Assembly: GCF_036046055.1 (NCBI RefSeq)
Contig: NZ_CP107939.1
Coordinates: 2,914,001-2,978,000, forward strand
Origin: Nocardia sp. NBC_00403
GTDB lineage: Bacteria; Actinomycetota; Actinomycetes; Mycobacteriales; Mycobacteriaceae
Length of the DNA: 64,000 nt
Direction: 5' to 3'
The translations under genes and the position numbers were made by a program. Shown here in pieces: positions 49,336 through 58,788 of this stretch. The first letter of the stretch is position 1; each line of letters starts with the position of its first letter. Under the pieces are notes generated by a model. It was given only the letters and a program-made list of their open reading frames with translations, searched no databases and was not told the DNA's origin.

Positions 49336-50058
49336 GTGGCCACTGCGGCGCCGAAGAGGCGGGAACTGCGACGTTCCGAGACGACAACCGAGATCAAGCA
49401 GGTTGCCCTGCGCCTGATGGCCGACGGTGGACCCGGCGCGATCACCCTGCGGGCGATCGCCCGTGAGATGGGCATGACCGCCAACGCGGTCTACAGCTAC
49501 TTCGCCACCCGCGATGACCTGGTCACCGCGCTCATCAACGACGTGTACAGCGAACTCGCCGACACCGTAGAAGCGGCGCGGGACGCCTGCCCGCCGGCCG
49601 ACCCCGCAGGCCGAATCCTGGCCTGGGCCTGCGCCTTCCGCGAATGGGCTTTGGCCAATTCCGAGGGTTTCCGCCTCATCTACGGCGATCCGGTGCCCGG
49701 CTATCAGCCACCGGCGGGCGGTGCGGCCCCCGAGGCCGAGCATCGAGTGTGCGCGGGTCTCACGGGCCTGGCGGCAGGCGCTTGGCCGCATGCCGAAAAG
49801 CTGTACGCGGACAGCGGCTTCGAGTGGTCGGACTTCGACGACGAACTCGTCGGCGAGGTCGCGCAGGACTTCCCGGGATTGCCCCCGGCCGCCATCGCGA
49901 TCGCGCTACGCATCTGGGGCCACCTGCACGGCCTGGTTTCCTTGGAGATCCTCGGCCACCTGCGCTCACAAACAAACGCCCCGGACAAGCTCTACCGCAA
50001 CGAAATCGGCCACCTCGTGCGCTCCCTCGGCCTCACACTGCCGAAACAGCCGACCTGA
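49336..50058 (+). CDS. TetR-family regulator
   Basis: GTG 49336 gives 240 residues. The N-terminal helix-turn-helix is standard: TTTEIKQVALRLMADGGPGAITLRAIAREMGMTANAVYSYFATRDDLVTALINDVYSEL. The C-terminal part contains WACAFREWALANSEGFRLIYGDPVPGYQPP, characteristic of the WHG-type TetR ligand domain. It most likely represses itself and the divergent NAD-binding protein through the dyad in their shared promoter. Confidence 0.9.
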   Translation: MATAAPKRRELRRSETTTEIKQVALRLMADGGPGAITLRAIAREMGMTANAVYSYFATRDDLVTALINDVYSELADTVEAARDACPPADPAGRILAWACAFREWALANSEGFRLIYGDPVPGYQPPAGGAAPEAEHRVCAGLTGLAAGAWPHAEKLYADSGFEWSDFDDELVGEVAQDFPGLPPAAIAIALRIWGHLHGLVSLEILGHLRSQTNAPDKLYRNEIGHLVRSLGLTLPKQPT

Positions 50059-50140
50059 CCGGCCGTCGACCTCAGGGGCCTCCGCAGCAGACCGTGTATC
50101 CACGCCGAGCAGCGTCCTGTCGTTGCCGACGGTCGGACTG

Positions 50141-50296
50141 GTCAGCTCGCCGCCGCGGTGGTGCCGAGGTGACCGGAGGTGCTCGGTGTCTGCCGAGGCG
50201 GGCGGCGGGCTCGGACCGGTCAGCTCGCCGCCGCGGTGGTGTCGAAGCGACCGGAGGCGCTGTCGGTGTCTGCCGAGCGCGCGGCGCGCTCGGACA
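50141..50296. repeat. 78-bp imperfect tandem duplication of the 3' end of the serine hydrolase gene
   Basis: The segment from 50219 (containing the last codons and stop of the minus-strand hydrolase gene) is repeated immediately beyond the gene at 50141-50218. The first 23 bases of both copies are identical, and the remainder is similar with small indels. The outer copy is frameshifted relative to the gene and is non-coding. Confidence 0.65.
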
Positions 50297-51449
50297 TGGC
50301 GGCGAGCATGGGTAGGCGGGCGTCGCCGAGTGACATGGCGTGGTTGCCGAGGTGGTTGGTGACGAAGCCGATCGATAGGCCGAGTCGAGGTACGGCGATG
50401 CCGCCGGAGCCGCCGATGCCGAAGTGGCCCAACGCATGCCTGGTGAGTTTGGCGCCGACGATGGCGCGGTGGTAGCCGAGGGCGAAATGGGGTGCGGCGC
50501 CGAGGACGTAGTCGTAGCGGCCGTTCGGCGGCATCTCGGCGATGCGGCGGGTGGTCTCGGGCCGCAGCAGGCGGCGGTGGCCGACCATGCCGTCATTGGC
50601 GATGGCGCCGTACATCTTGGCCAGCGAGCGTGCGGTGAAAACGCCATTCCAGCCGGGCATCATGGCGTCGTAGGGACGCCGGCCGAGGGTCATGTCGGCC
50701 CAGCCGTCGTAGATGGCGCTGCGCGCCGAGCGGACGATTCGCACCGCCGCGAACGGGGCGATCAGCGTGTCGAAGGGCACCCCCGCGACGCCGAGGCGGG
50801 GTGCGAGCCGGGTCAGGCGGTGACGCTGATGCTCGGGCACACCGAACCAGAAGTCGTTGTCGCCGAGCGGTTCGGCGAGTTCGTTGCGTACCACCTCAGG
50901 AAAGCTGCGGCCGGTGGCCCGCTGGGCGATCTCCGCGACGAGTGTGCCGAAGGTCAGGCCGTGATAGCCGGACGCGCGCAATCGCATCGGGTCGGGCGCG
51001 GAGGCGGCCATGGCGGCCGCGACGGCGTCATGGTCGAGCAGGTCGTCCAGGTTCTCGACCAGGCCGCGGGTGCGCTGCAGCCCGGCACGATGGTTGAGCA
51101 CTTCACGAATCGTGATGTCCGCCTTGCCGTTCGCCGCGAACTCCGGCCAGTAGGTCGCCACCGGCTCGTCCAGGTCGAGCACGGCGCGTTCGACGAGGCG
51201 ATGTGCGATGGTCGCCGCGACGCCCTTGCCGGTCGAGTACGACAGCGCCATGGAGTCCGCCCGCCAGCGTCGGTCGGTGTCGGCCCAACCCGCCCAGATG
51301 TCGAGGACAGGCTCGCCGTGCAAGTAGACCGCAAGCCCGCCCCCGCCCTGACTCTCGCGGCGAAACATCGAGAAGAACTTGGCGGCGACCGTGGTGAACC
51401 GGTCGTCGATCACCATGTGGCCTGGCGCGTCGATGCTCGCAGCGGGCAT
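50220..51449 (-). CDS. lipP: Serine hydrolase of the beta-lactamase/esterase class C family (LipP-like)
   Basis: ATG 51449 follows AAGGAG and gives 409 residues. The active-site motif S-x-x-K is in ALSYSTGKGVAATIAHRLVE (about residue 70), with the Tyr motif in SGYHGLTFGTLV and a late GHFGIGGSGGIAV. This is the esterase branch of class C beta-lactamase-like proteins (EstB, LipP), which cleave short-chain esters rather than beta-lactams. The position between nei and tig matches Rv2463 (lipP) as I recall. Its 3' end is tandemly duplicated. Confidence 0.85.
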   Translation of the reverse strand: MPAASIDAPGHMVIDDRFTTVAAKFFSMFRRESQGGGGLAVYLHGEPVLDIWAGWADTDRRWRADSMALSYSTGKGVAATIAHRLVERAVLDLDEPVATYWPEFAANGKADITIREVLNHRAGLQRTRGLVENLDDLLDHDAVAAAMAASAPDPMRLRASGYHGLTFGTLVAEIAQRATGRSFPEVVRNELAEPLGDNDFWFGVPEHQRHRLTRLAPRLGVAGVPFDTLIAPFAAVRIVRSARSAIYDGWADMTLGRRPYDAMMPGWNGVFTARSLAKMYGAIANDGMVGHRRLLRPETTRRIAEMPPNGRYDYVLGAAPHFALGYHRAIVGAKLTRHALGHFGIGGSGGIAVPRLGLSIGFVTNHLGNHAMSLGDARLPMLAAMSERAARSADTDSASGRFDTTAAAS

Positions 51450-51774
51450 GGTCAGACTCCTTTGTCTGTCAAAAACGCCTGCAAGCTGGCATGTAACAGT
51501 TGCAAGCAGCGTGCTAACGCAAACTGTAACGGGTGTCACTTACGGGCGGCAATGGTCGCTTGCTCAACCGCGGTCGAGACCGCTGCCGCCCGGCGGCACG
51601 ATGCCGCGAGCCCCGGCACGGAGTAATCACGCGTTTGCTGTCCTCACCAGTGGGGCTTTCCCGCAGTCCTCGTCTGCTGCAGCGGATGTAGCATCGGCCG
51701 AGGGCGCGCCGATAGTCGCGTCGAGCAGCCGGCCGACAGGCGGTGGGCACCTGATTTTGTTGGAAGATTGGGAC
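51450..51774. other. Divergent intergenic region upstream of the JmjC-like gene
   Basis: About 325 bases without a supported gene. The frame that runs through from the left is out of character (no ribosome site before it, Ser/Pro-rich). The AT-richer part 51460-51535 carries repeated TGCAAGC and TGTAAC elements (CTGCAAGC, GTAACAG, TTGCAAGC, CTGTAACG) and is the likely promoter of the hydrolase gene. Confidence 0.45.
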
Positions 51775-52686
51775 ATGACCAAGGGTTACGACGAGAGGCC
51801 GGCGACGCTGGCACCGATTTTCTTCGCCAGTTTTGCGTTCTGGCTCGGTCGGAGCGTCCGAGATGCTGTGCAGCCGTCCACGGGCGGTCAACAGAATATC
51901 GAGGTGCCTGCCAAGGACTTCCTGCTCGAGGAGGTCTTCGACAAGCAGACCCCGGTCGTCTTCCGTGGTGTCGCCAAGACCTGGTCGGTCTTCGAGAACT
52001 ACCAGCCCCAGGAGCTGCGCAGCAAGTACGGCAGTGAGAAGGTGGCCGCGCTGACCAGCACGACCAACGTGTTCACTCAGGAAACCTCGCCGGTCGAGGT
52101 GCTCGAGTACCGCGAGGTCATGGACGCCGTCTTCGACCAGCCGAAGCCGGGCAAGAACTACTACTCGCGCTCCGCGGCGGATCCGCGTCCCCTGGCCGAT
52201 CAGCTGCCCGCGCGCGTCGGCAACCGCGCGCAGAGCACGGCGGCCAGCAGCGTGTGGATCGGGCAGCAGGGGAACCTGACTCCGCTGCACAACGATCCGT
52301 GGCACGGCCTGCTGATCCAGTTGCACGGCCGCAAGCGGGTCCGGTTGTTCCCACCGAACGAATACCGCAATGTGTACGGCAAGGTGCCGTTCAAAGCCTC
52401 GGATCCCTACACCGGGCTGCCCGACGAGTTCGAGCCGGATCGCAACAGCTTCGAGAAGCTGCGGCACGCGTCGTACTACGACGTGGTTCTGGAGACCGGT
52501 GACATTCTCTACATCCCGATGTTCTGGTGGCACCAGGTCGAATCCGTCGACCCGGCGATCTCGTATGTCGCCCGCTATAACCCGAACTACTTCGAATTCA
52601 TGAAGGCGGCCTTCTTCCCGATGGCCATGCGCGGCCTCCTGCGCATCGTCGACAGTGTCAAGGGCGTGTTCCGCAAGAAGAAGTGA
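51775..52686 (+). CDS. JmjC/cupin-8 domain protein (putative Fe(II)/2-oxoglutarate oxygenase)
   Basis: ATG 51775 gives 303 residues. The N-terminal ~35 residues contain a hydrophobic stretch (LAPIFFASFAFWLG). The rest is a cupin-like JmjC fold: PVVFRGVAKTWSVFENYQPQELRSKYG, the metal motif TPLHNDPWHGLLIQLHGRKRVRLFPPNE with H-x-D, and the distal ligand in DILYIPMFWWHQVES. The H-x-D...H triad and the Lys/Arg after it support Fe(II) and 2-oxoglutarate binding; such proteins hydroxylate proteins or small molecules. The substrate is unknown. A strong terminator follows. Confidence 0.82.
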   Translation: MTKGYDERPATLAPIFFASFAFWLGRSVRDAVQPSTGGQQNIEVPAKDFLLEEVFDKQTPVVFRGVAKTWSVFENYQPQELRSKYGSEKVAALTSTTNVFTQETSPVEVLEYREVMDAVFDQPKPGKNYYSRSAADPRPLADQLPARVGNRAQSTAASSVWIGQQGNLTPLHNDPWHGLLIQLHGRKRVRLFPPNEYRNVYGKVPFKASDPYTGLPDEFEPDRNSFEKLRHASYYDVVLETGDILYIPMFWWHQVESVDPAISYVARYNPNYFEFMKAAFFPMAMRGLLRIVDSVKGVFRKKK

Positions 52687-52717
52687 TGTCCACCGCCGCG
52701 GCGACCAGCGACTGATT

Positions 52718-52752
52718 CCGGTCGCTACCCGGCTTCACCGGGTAGTGACCGG
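52718..52752. terminator. Strong hairpin between convergent genes
   Basis: The 15-base arm at 52718-52732 pairs with 52738-52752 (one G-T pair) around a five-base loop CTTCA, followed by CTTGTTTT. This is one of the few hairpins here with a T-run, placed between the JmjC-like gene and the convergent pnkp remnant. Confidence 0.8.
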
Positions 52753-52766
52753 CTTGTTTTCGGCGG

Positions 52767-53611
52767 TCAGAGCCGAGGATCGACCGGCTCGGCTTCGAGG
52801 GCGAGGACCGCGAAGACGGCTTCGTGGACACGCCACAGCGGTTCGCCCGCGACGAAACGATCCAGCGCCTCCAGGCCGAGTGCGTACTCGCGCAGCGCCA
52901 TCGACCGCTTGCGGCCGAGGCCGCGAGTGCGTAGGCGTCGAAGGTTGTCTTCGCGCAAGTACTCCGGGCCGTAGATGATCCGAAGGTACTCGGGTCCACG
53001 GCATTTCACGCCCGGCTGGACCAGCCGGTCCGCCGCGGTGCGCACCAGCGCCTCGACCGGCTTGACGACCATGCCCTCACCGCCCGCAGCGGTCAGCTCC
53101 GACCACCACGCGGTGGCCGCTGCTTCGCAGTCGGGCTGTGCGAGGTCGACGATCATCCGTGCGGTCGCGGCGAACAGATCGCTATCCGCCGCGACCAGTC
53201 GGTCGACCCGCTCCAGGTGCCAATCATGGTCGCGCACCGCGTAGTTGACGCCGTCGGCGGCCAGGACCTGGAACGGGGCGAGCCGGAGTCCGGCCAGCCC
53301 GTCGACCGGCCAGCAGTACCGGCCATAGGCGGTGGTGAATGCGTCCGCGTCCGACTTGCGGGCGGCAGTGCGATCCGCGGGGTCGGCGATGTCGAGGCCA
53401 CGGCCCGCTCCTGCGGCCAGCAATTCGGTGGCCGCGCCGAGCGAGGCCCGTGCCGACGCACCTACCGCCGCATATTGGTTGCGCAGCAGGCCGGCCGCCT
53501 TGGCCGACCACGGCATCAACTCGGTGTCCAGCAGGAGCCATTGACTGTTGAGCTCCTCAGCCGGGCAGGCGCCGCAAGGAAGTTTCGCGGTCCCGGCGGC
53601 CGTATTCTGCG
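52767..53611 (-). pseudogene. 3' remnant of polynucleotide kinase-phosphatase (Pnkp), ligase-domain part only
   Basis: The ~260 readable residues match the C-terminal ligase (nucleotidyltransferase) domain of bacterial Pnkp, the kinase-phosphatase-ligase of the Pnkp/Hen1 RNA-repair system. Visible pieces are WLLLDTELMPWSAKAAGLLRNQYAAVG, the motif IV-like GGEGMVVKP, VQPGVKCRGPEYLRIIYGPEYL, and the highly conserved end RGLGRKRSMALREYALGLEALDRFVAGEPLWRVHEAVFAVLALEAEPVDPRL. Full-length Pnkp is about 850 residues. Here the kinase and phosphatase domains and the lysine motif I are missing, because the reading frame begins directly behind the phosphoketolase stop codon. It has no good start. I infer that a deletion or insertion removed the 5' two thirds. 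The retained part is still an open frame, so the event may be recent or the fragment may be used. Confidence 0.8.
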
Positions 53612-56080
53612 TCAGAGGCTGAGCTTCGGCCAGGTCCAGTCGGCGACAGCGGGGATGTCCTCGCCGTGTTCGCGGGTCCATGCACGCGCATTCCAGCGGG
53701 CGTCGACCATCTCCTGACGCAGGCCCGCTGCCTTGTCCCGCAGTGTCGGCACCCGATCGACGACATCCATCACCAGGTGGTACCGATCGAGGTCGTTGAG
53801 CATGACCATATCGAAAGGAGTTGTCGTGGTGCCTTTTTCCTTGTATCCACGCACGTGCATTCCGTCATGGTTCGCGCGACGGTAGGTCAGGCGGTGGATC
53901 AGCCAGGGATAGCCGTGGAAGGCGAAGATCACCGGACGGTCGCGAGTGAACAGGGTGTCGAATTCGCTATCGGGCAGGCCGTGTGGATGTGCGTCGGGCG
54001 GCTGCAGCCGCATCAGGTCGACCACATTCACCACCCGGATGCGCAGCTCGGGCAGCCGCTCGCGCAGGATGGCCGCGGCAGCAAGGGTTTCCAAGGTCGG
54101 CACGTCGCCTGCGCAGGCGAGTACGACATCCGGTGTGGTGCCGGGATCGTCGTTGTGCCCGGCCCAGTCCCAGATGCCTGCGCCGCGGGCGCAGTGCACG
54201 GCGGCATCGGGCACCGAAAGCCAGTCCGCCTGTGGCTGTTTGCCCGCCACCACCACATTGACGTAGTGCCGCGAGCGTAGACAGTGGTCGAAGGTAGACA
54301 GCAGCGTGTTCGCGTCCGGTGGCAGATACACGCGCACGATCGATGGCTTCTTGTTCAGCACCACGTCGAGGAATCCGGGGTCCTGATGAGTGAATCCGTT
54401 ATGGTCCTGACGCCAAACATGCGACGACAAAAGGTAATTGAGGCTGGCGATGGGACGTCGCCACGGAACTTCCGCACTGGCGTCGAGCCATTTGGCGTGC
54501 TGGTTGAACATTGCGTCGACGATATGGATGAACGCCTCGTAGCAGGTGAAAACTCCGTGCCTGCCGGTGAGCAGATAGCCCTCGAGTAGGCCCTGACACA
54601 TGTGCTCGGACAGCACCTCGATCACCCGGCCGAACCGGTCGAGGTCGACGTCGAATTCGCCCACCTCCGCCTGCCAATTGCGCCCGGTGACCTCCAGGAT
54701 GTCCTGCAGCCGATTGCTGGCCAGTTCGTCGGGCGCGAAGGTGAGGAAGTTGTCTGTATTGCCCGCGGTGACGTCGCGCAACCAGCCGCCGAGCACTCGG
54801 GTCGCTTCGTGACTGCTCGCGCCGGGTGACTCGACCTCGACGCCGTAGTCGCGCCAGTCCGGGAGCCGAAGATCGCGAACGAGCGTGCCGCCGTTGGCAA
54901 TTGGATTGGCGCTCATCCGTCGATCGCCGCGCGGCACCAGCTCGCCGAGCACAGCCACCGGTCGGCCCGCTTCGTCGAACAACTCTTCCGGTCGATAGGA
55001 GCGCAGCCACTGTTCGAGCACCGCTCGGTGCCGGTCGTCGGTACGCGCGGCGGGCAACGGCACCTGATGTGCACGAAACGTGCCCTCGACCTGATTGCCG
55101 TCGACCACCGGTGGGCAGGTCCAGCCCTTCGGTGTGCGCAGCACGATCATCGGCCAGATCGGGCGCACCCCGTCGGCACCCGCGCGCGCGGCACGCTGGA
55201 TCTGCCGGATGCGGTCCAAGCAGTCGTCCATGGCGGCGGCCATCGCCTGATGCACGGCCGCCGGATCGTCCCCCGAGACGACGATCGGTTCGTAGCCGTA
55301 CCCACGCAGTAGCATCAGCAGCTCGGATTCCGGAATGCGTGCCAGGACCGTCGGATTGGCGATCTTGTACTGGTTCAGCGCGAGGATCGGCAGCACCGCG
55401 CCGTCGCGGCCCGGGTTGAGGAACTTATCGGCGTGCCAGCTGGTGGCCAGCGGACCCGTCTCCGCCTCGCCGTCGCCCACTACGCAGAAAACGGTGAGAT
55501 CCGGATTGTCGAGCGCCGCGCCGAAGGCATGCAGCAGCGAATAGCCGAGTTCGCCGCCCTCGTGAAAGGAGCCAGGCGTTTCGGGCGCGCAGTGACTCGG
55601 CACGCCGCCGGGAAAGGAAAACTGCGCGAACAGCGCACCCATCCCCGAACCGTCCTGTGGCACATGGCTGTAGAGCTCGGAATACGTGCCCTCCAGCCAG
55701 GCACACGCATTCGGGCCCGGCCCGCCGTGCCCGGGCCCCGCGACGAACACCGCGTTCAGATCGCGCTGCTGGATGGCCCGATTGGCGTGCGCCCAGACCA
55801 GATTCAAGCCGGGCACGGTGCCGAAATGTCCGAGCAGCCGCGGTTTGACGTGCTCGGCCCGCAACGGTTCCCGCAGCAGCGGATTGCTCATCAGATAAAT
55901 CTGGCCGACCGCGAGATAGTTCGCCGCCCGCCACCACGCGTCGATCGACTCCAGTTCGCCGCGGTCGAGCGGACCGGGCACTTGCGCCAGCCGATAGGGC
56001 CGCGGCGCGATCGTCGCACCGCCACTGCTGTCGACATTGTCGGCCGAGGTATCGCCCCCGACATTGGCCATCTGCGTCAT
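53612..56080 (-). CDS. xfp: Phosphoketolase (xylulose-5-phosphate/fructose-6-phosphate)
   Basis: ATG 56080 behind GAGGAGAG gives 822 residues, full length for the family. Signatures are [88 protein letters not shown] (thiamine pyrophosphate binding) and [11 protein letters not shown]. It cleaves xylulose 5-phosphate or fructose 6-phosphate to acetyl phosphate and an aldose phosphate. A small inverted repeat (GTTGTCG/CGACAAC, 56152-56174) lies upstream and may be an operator. The stop lies at the edge of the pnkp remnant, suggesting the gene arrived or was rearranged next to it. Confidence 0.95.
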   Translation of the reverse strand: MTQMANVGGDTSADNVDSSGGATIAPRPYRLAQVPGPLDRGELESIDAWWRAANYLAVGQIYLMSNPLLREPLRAEHVKPRLLGHFGTVPGLNLVWAHANRAIQQRDLNAVFVAGPGHGGPGPNACAWLEGTYSELYSHVPQDGSGMGALFAQFSFPGGVPSHCAPETPGSFHEGGELGYSLLHAFGAALDNPDLTVFCVVGDGEAETGPLATSWHADKFLNPGRDGAVLPILALNQYKIANPTVLARIPESELLMLLRGYGYEPIVVSGDDPAAVHQAMAAAMDDCLDRIRQIQRAARAGADGVRPIWPMIVLRTPKGWTCPPVVDGNQVEGTFRAHQVPLPAARTDDRHRAVLEQWLRSYRPEELFDEAGRPVAVLGELVPRGDRRMSANPIANGGTLVRDLRLPDWRDYGVEVESPGASSHEATRVLGGWLRDVTAGNTDNFLTFAPDELASNRLQDILEVTGRNWQAEVGEFDVDLDRFGRVIEVLSEHMCQGLLEGYLLTGRHGVFTCYEAFIHIVDAMFNQHAKWLDASAEVPWRRPIASLNYLLSSHVWRQDHNGFTHQDPGFLDVVLNKKPSIVRVYLPPDANTLLSTFDHCLRSRHYVNVVVAGKQPQADWLSVPDAAVHCARGAGIWDWAGHNDDPGTTPDVVLACAGDVPTLETLAAAAILRERLPELRIRVVNVVDLMRLQPPDAHPHGLPDSEFDTLFTRDRPVIFAFHGYPWLIHRLTYRRANHDGMHVRGYKEKGTTTTPFDMVMLNDLDRYHLVMDVVDRVPTLRDKAAGLRQEMVDARWNARAWTREHGEDIPAVADWTWPKLSL

Positions 56081-56370
56081 ACGCCGACTCTCCTCACGCT
56101 CGGGGCATCGGGAGCGGTACCGGAGGAACCGCTGTCGCCGGGTCCTGCACGGTTGTCGAAGAACGATCGACAACACCGGATGGAGAATTCCTCGTCAGGC
56201 TACCGGCAGTCGGACGGCAAGTCAGGGGTCTGTGCACGGCATCGGCTCCCGTGCCCGCCGTAGCCGCCCAAACTGCGGGCTTTGTCCCTGCGTGACTGTC
56301 GAGCGTTCGACCCGCCGTGTGGTCAGGGCGGCACGATGCCGGTGGCCGCGCGTGGATTAGGGTGCGCCGC

Positions 56371-56946
56371 ATGCAAATACTCGGCAGGATCATCGGCCTC
56401 GGCGCCATCGCCGCGGCTGCGTTCGCACTGACCGCGTGTGGGTCGGGGGACGACAACAACTCGGCGTCCGCGACGACCACCGCGGCGGCGAAGACGTCCT
56501 CGTTCGCGGCGGGCGCGCCGCAGAGCAAGGGTCGCGAATGCACCGCCGACGACATCAAGGTCGACGGTGGGTTCGGCGCCAATCCGAAGATCACCATCCC
56601 CGACGATTGCGACCCGCCCAAGCAGCTGATCGTCAAGGACCTGGTCGAGGGCAGCGGACCGGGCGCGGTCGCGGGCCAGCAACTCACCATGAACTATTCG
56701 CTGGTCACCTGGTCGGACAAGAAGAAGCTCGACAGCTCCTTCGACCGGGGCAAGCCGTTCCAGCTGCCCCTCGGCGCCGGGCAGGTCATTCCCGGCTGGG
56801 ACCAGGGCTTGGTCGGTGTCCAGCAGGGCACGCGGCGGCTGCTGATCATCCCGCCGGACCTCGGATACGGCGCGGGTGGCAACGGCATCAAGCCGAACGA
56901 GACTCTCGTTTTCGTCACCGACGCGGTCACCGTTCCCAAGAGCTGA
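56371..56946 (+). CDS. FKBP-type peptidyl-prolyl isomerase, lipoprotein
   Basis: ATG 56371 gives 191 residues. A signal peptide (MQILGRIIGLGAIAAAAFALTAC) ends in a lipobox (L-T-A-C), so the protein should be anchored to the outer face of the membrane. After a Ser/Thr/Ala linker, the FKBP domain (about 85-190) contains GQQLTMNYSLVTWSDKKKLDSSFDRGKPFQLPLGAGQVIPGWDQGLVGVQQGTRRLLIIPPDLGYG. It would catalyse proline isomerisation in exported proteins. It precedes tig on the same strand but with ~190 bases between, so it is probably a separate unit. Confidence 0.92.
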   Translation: MQILGRIIGLGAIAAAAFALTACGSGDDNNSASATTTAAAKTSSFAAGAPQSKGRECTADDIKVDGGFGANPKITIPDDCDPPKQLIVKDLVEGSGPGAVAGQQLTMNYSLVTWSDKKKLDSSFDRGKPFQLPLGAGQVIPGWDQGLVGVQQGTRRLLIIPPDLGYGAGGNGIKPNETLVFVTDAVTVPKS

Positions 56947-57087
56947 TCTTTCGCCTGCGACTCGCAAGCAGCCGCTGGGACGGTCTAGGACGGTGCTGCC
57001 CGCAACCCGCCGCGACCGGTCAACTAACCTTGTCGGGATGCGTGCGCGTGGGCGCGCTGCGTCCATGTCCATGAGAGCAAGGCGCCC

Positions 57088-57144
57088 ATGTCGATGAGAA
57101 GCAAGTCGACCAGAACCACCAACGAACAAGGAGCATGTCCGTGA
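57088..57144 (+). CDS. Possible 18-codon leader ORF overlapping the tig start
   Basis: ATG 57088 opens 18 codons ([18 protein letters not shown]) whose TGA overlaps the GTG of tig (GTGA at 57141-57144). The ATG has an AAGG-like purine run upstream. A closely similar segment (CCATGTCCATGAGAGCAAG) lies just before it at 57063-57081. A coupled leader could set trigger-factor output; it may also be chance. Confidence 0.35.
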   Translation: MSMRSKSTRTTNEQGACP

Positions 57145-58517
57145 AGAGCACCGTCGAGCAGCTGAGCCCGACCCGGGTCCGGATCAACGTCGAGGTGCCC
57201 TTCGAGGAACTGAAGCCCGACTTCGACAAGGCGTACAAGGCACTGGCGAACCAGGTCCGTATCCCCGGCTTCCGCCCGGGCAAGGCTCCGGCCAAGCTGA
57301 TCGAGGCCCGTGTCGGCCGTGGCGCGATCCTGGAGCAGGTCGTCAACGATGTGCTGCCCGCGCGCTACAGCGAGGCCGTCACCACCTCCGAGGTGAAGGT
57401 CATCGGTCAGCCCGAGATCGAGATCACCAAGATCGAGGACGGCCTGGAGCTCGCGTTCACCGCCGAGGTCGACGTGCGTCCCGAGATCACCCTGCCCGCC
57501 TACGACGGCATCGAGGTGTCGGTCGACGCGTTCAGCATCGGTGACGAGGACATCGAGGAGCAGCTGCAGTCGCTGCGCCAGCGCTTCGGCACCCTGACCG
57601 GTGTCGAGCGTCCGGTCGAGGACGGCGACTTCGTGTCCATCGACCTGTCGGCCACCGTGGACGGTGCGGATGTGCCGGAAGCCGCCACCACCGGCCTGTC
57701 CCACGAGGTCGGTTCCGGCCAGCTGATCGAGGGTCTCGACGAGGCGCTGACCGGCTTGTCGGCCGGCGAGTCCGCCGAGTTCACCTCCACGCTGGTCGCC
57801 GGCGAACACGCGGGCAAGGAAGCGGTCATCACCGTCACCGTCGGTTCGGTCAAGGAGCGCGAGCTGCCCGAGGCCGACGACGACTTCGCTCAGCTGGCCA
57901 GTGAATTCGACACCCTCGAAGAGCTGAAGGCCGACCTGCGCACCCGCGTCGAGCGGGTCAAGAAGGTCGAGCAGGCAGGCGAGATCCGCGACAAGGTGCT
58001 CGAGGCGCTGCTGGAGCAGGTCGAGGTGCCGCTGCCGGAGGCCGTCGTCAAGGCCGAGATCGACGCCGTGCTGCACGATGCCGTGCACGGCTTCGACCAC
58101 GACGAGGACGCCTTCGCCGCCGCGCTCGAGGCGCAGGGCAGCACCCGCGAAGAGTTCGACAACGACACCAAGGAGTCCGCCGAGAAGTCGGTGAAGACCC
58201 AGCTGCTGCTGGACGCCATCGCCGAGGCGGAGAACACCCAGGTCGGCCAGGAGGAGCTCACCGAGCGGATCCTGTTCCAGTCGCAGCGTTACGGCCTGTC
58301 GCCGGAACAGTTCATCCAGCAGGTGCAGCAGGCGGGCCAGCTCGGCGCGGTGTTCGCCGATGTGCGCCGCGGCAAGGCGCTCGCCGGTGTCGTCGGCCAG
58401 GTGAAGGTCACCGACTCCGAGGGCAACTCGGTGGACACCGCCGAAATGTTCGGCGCCCCTGAGGGTTCCGCGGCCGAGGCCGACGCCGAAGAAACCGCCG
58501 CCGCGAGCGCCGAATAA
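57141..58517 (+). CDS. tig: Trigger factor (ribosome-associated chaperone)
   Basis: GTG 57141, seven-odd bases after AAGGAG, gives 458 residues and the conserved start (V)[26 protein letters not shown] 57135 is too close to the ribosome site. The ribosome-binding signature is [21 protein letters not shown] (about 40-60). The PPIase domain is at about 150-245 ([20 protein letters not shown] and [25 protein letters not shown]), followed by the helical C-domain and an acidic Ala/Glu tail. It meets nascent chains at the ribosome exit. The clpP1P2-clpX cluster follows, as in other actinobacteria. Confidence 0.96.
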   Translation: MKSTVEQLSPTRVRINVEVPFEELKPDFDKAYKALANQVRIPGFRPGKAPAKLIEARVGRGAILEQVVNDVLPARYSEAVTTSEVKVIGQPEIEITKIEDGLELAFTAEVDVRPEITLPAYDGIEVSVDAFSIGDEDIEEQLQSLRQRFGTLTGVERPVEDGDFVSIDLSATVDGADVPEAATTGLSHEVGSGQLIEGLDEALTGLSAGESAEFTSTLVAGEHAGKEAVITVTVGSVKERELPEADDDFAQLASEFDTLEELKADLRTRVERVKKVEQAGEIRDKVLEALLEQVEVPLPEAVVKAEIDAVLHDAVHGFDHDEDAFAAALEAQGSTREEFDNDTKESAEKSVKTQLLLDAIAEAENTQVGQEELTERILFQSQRYGLSPEQFIQQVQQAGQLGAVFADVRRGKALAGVVGQVKVTDSEGNSVDTAEMFGAPEGSAAEADAEETAAASAE

Positions 58518-58614
58518 TTTCATGGAATGCCAGCGTGATCGACGGCCGAGTGGTTGTGTGATTGCGCAGTGAGCGAGCGTAGCGAGTGAACCGCGGACAC
58601 AGTGCGCCCTCGCG

Positions 58615-58650
58615 CACAGCGCAATCGAGCGCTGGCGAGATTGCGCTGTG
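58615..58650 (+). terminator. Hairpin between tig and clpP1
   Basis: CACAGCGCAATC at 58615-58626 pairs exactly with GATTGCGCTGTG at 58639-58650. The surrounding 270-base gap has further related copies (ATTGCGCAGTGAGCGAG near 58561), so the area is a small repeat-rich patch. It may stop tig transcripts and separate clpP1 from tig. Confidence 0.6.
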
Positions 58651-58788
58651 AGCGAAGTAGGGCGGTGCCGGGAGTTCGGTGCCGCCCTGTTTCGTTAATG
58701 TTTGTGACAGCGAACGGTGATGGCTCTGTAGCAATCAGCGCTGTGTAGGTTTCAGTGACAAGCCGGTGAGAAGAGAAGGCAGGTATCC

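Noticed and set aside
50141..50296. CRISPR-like repeat
   Set aside because: Only two adjacent imperfect copies with no spacers; it is a tandem duplication. No CRISPR array was seen anywhere in the window.
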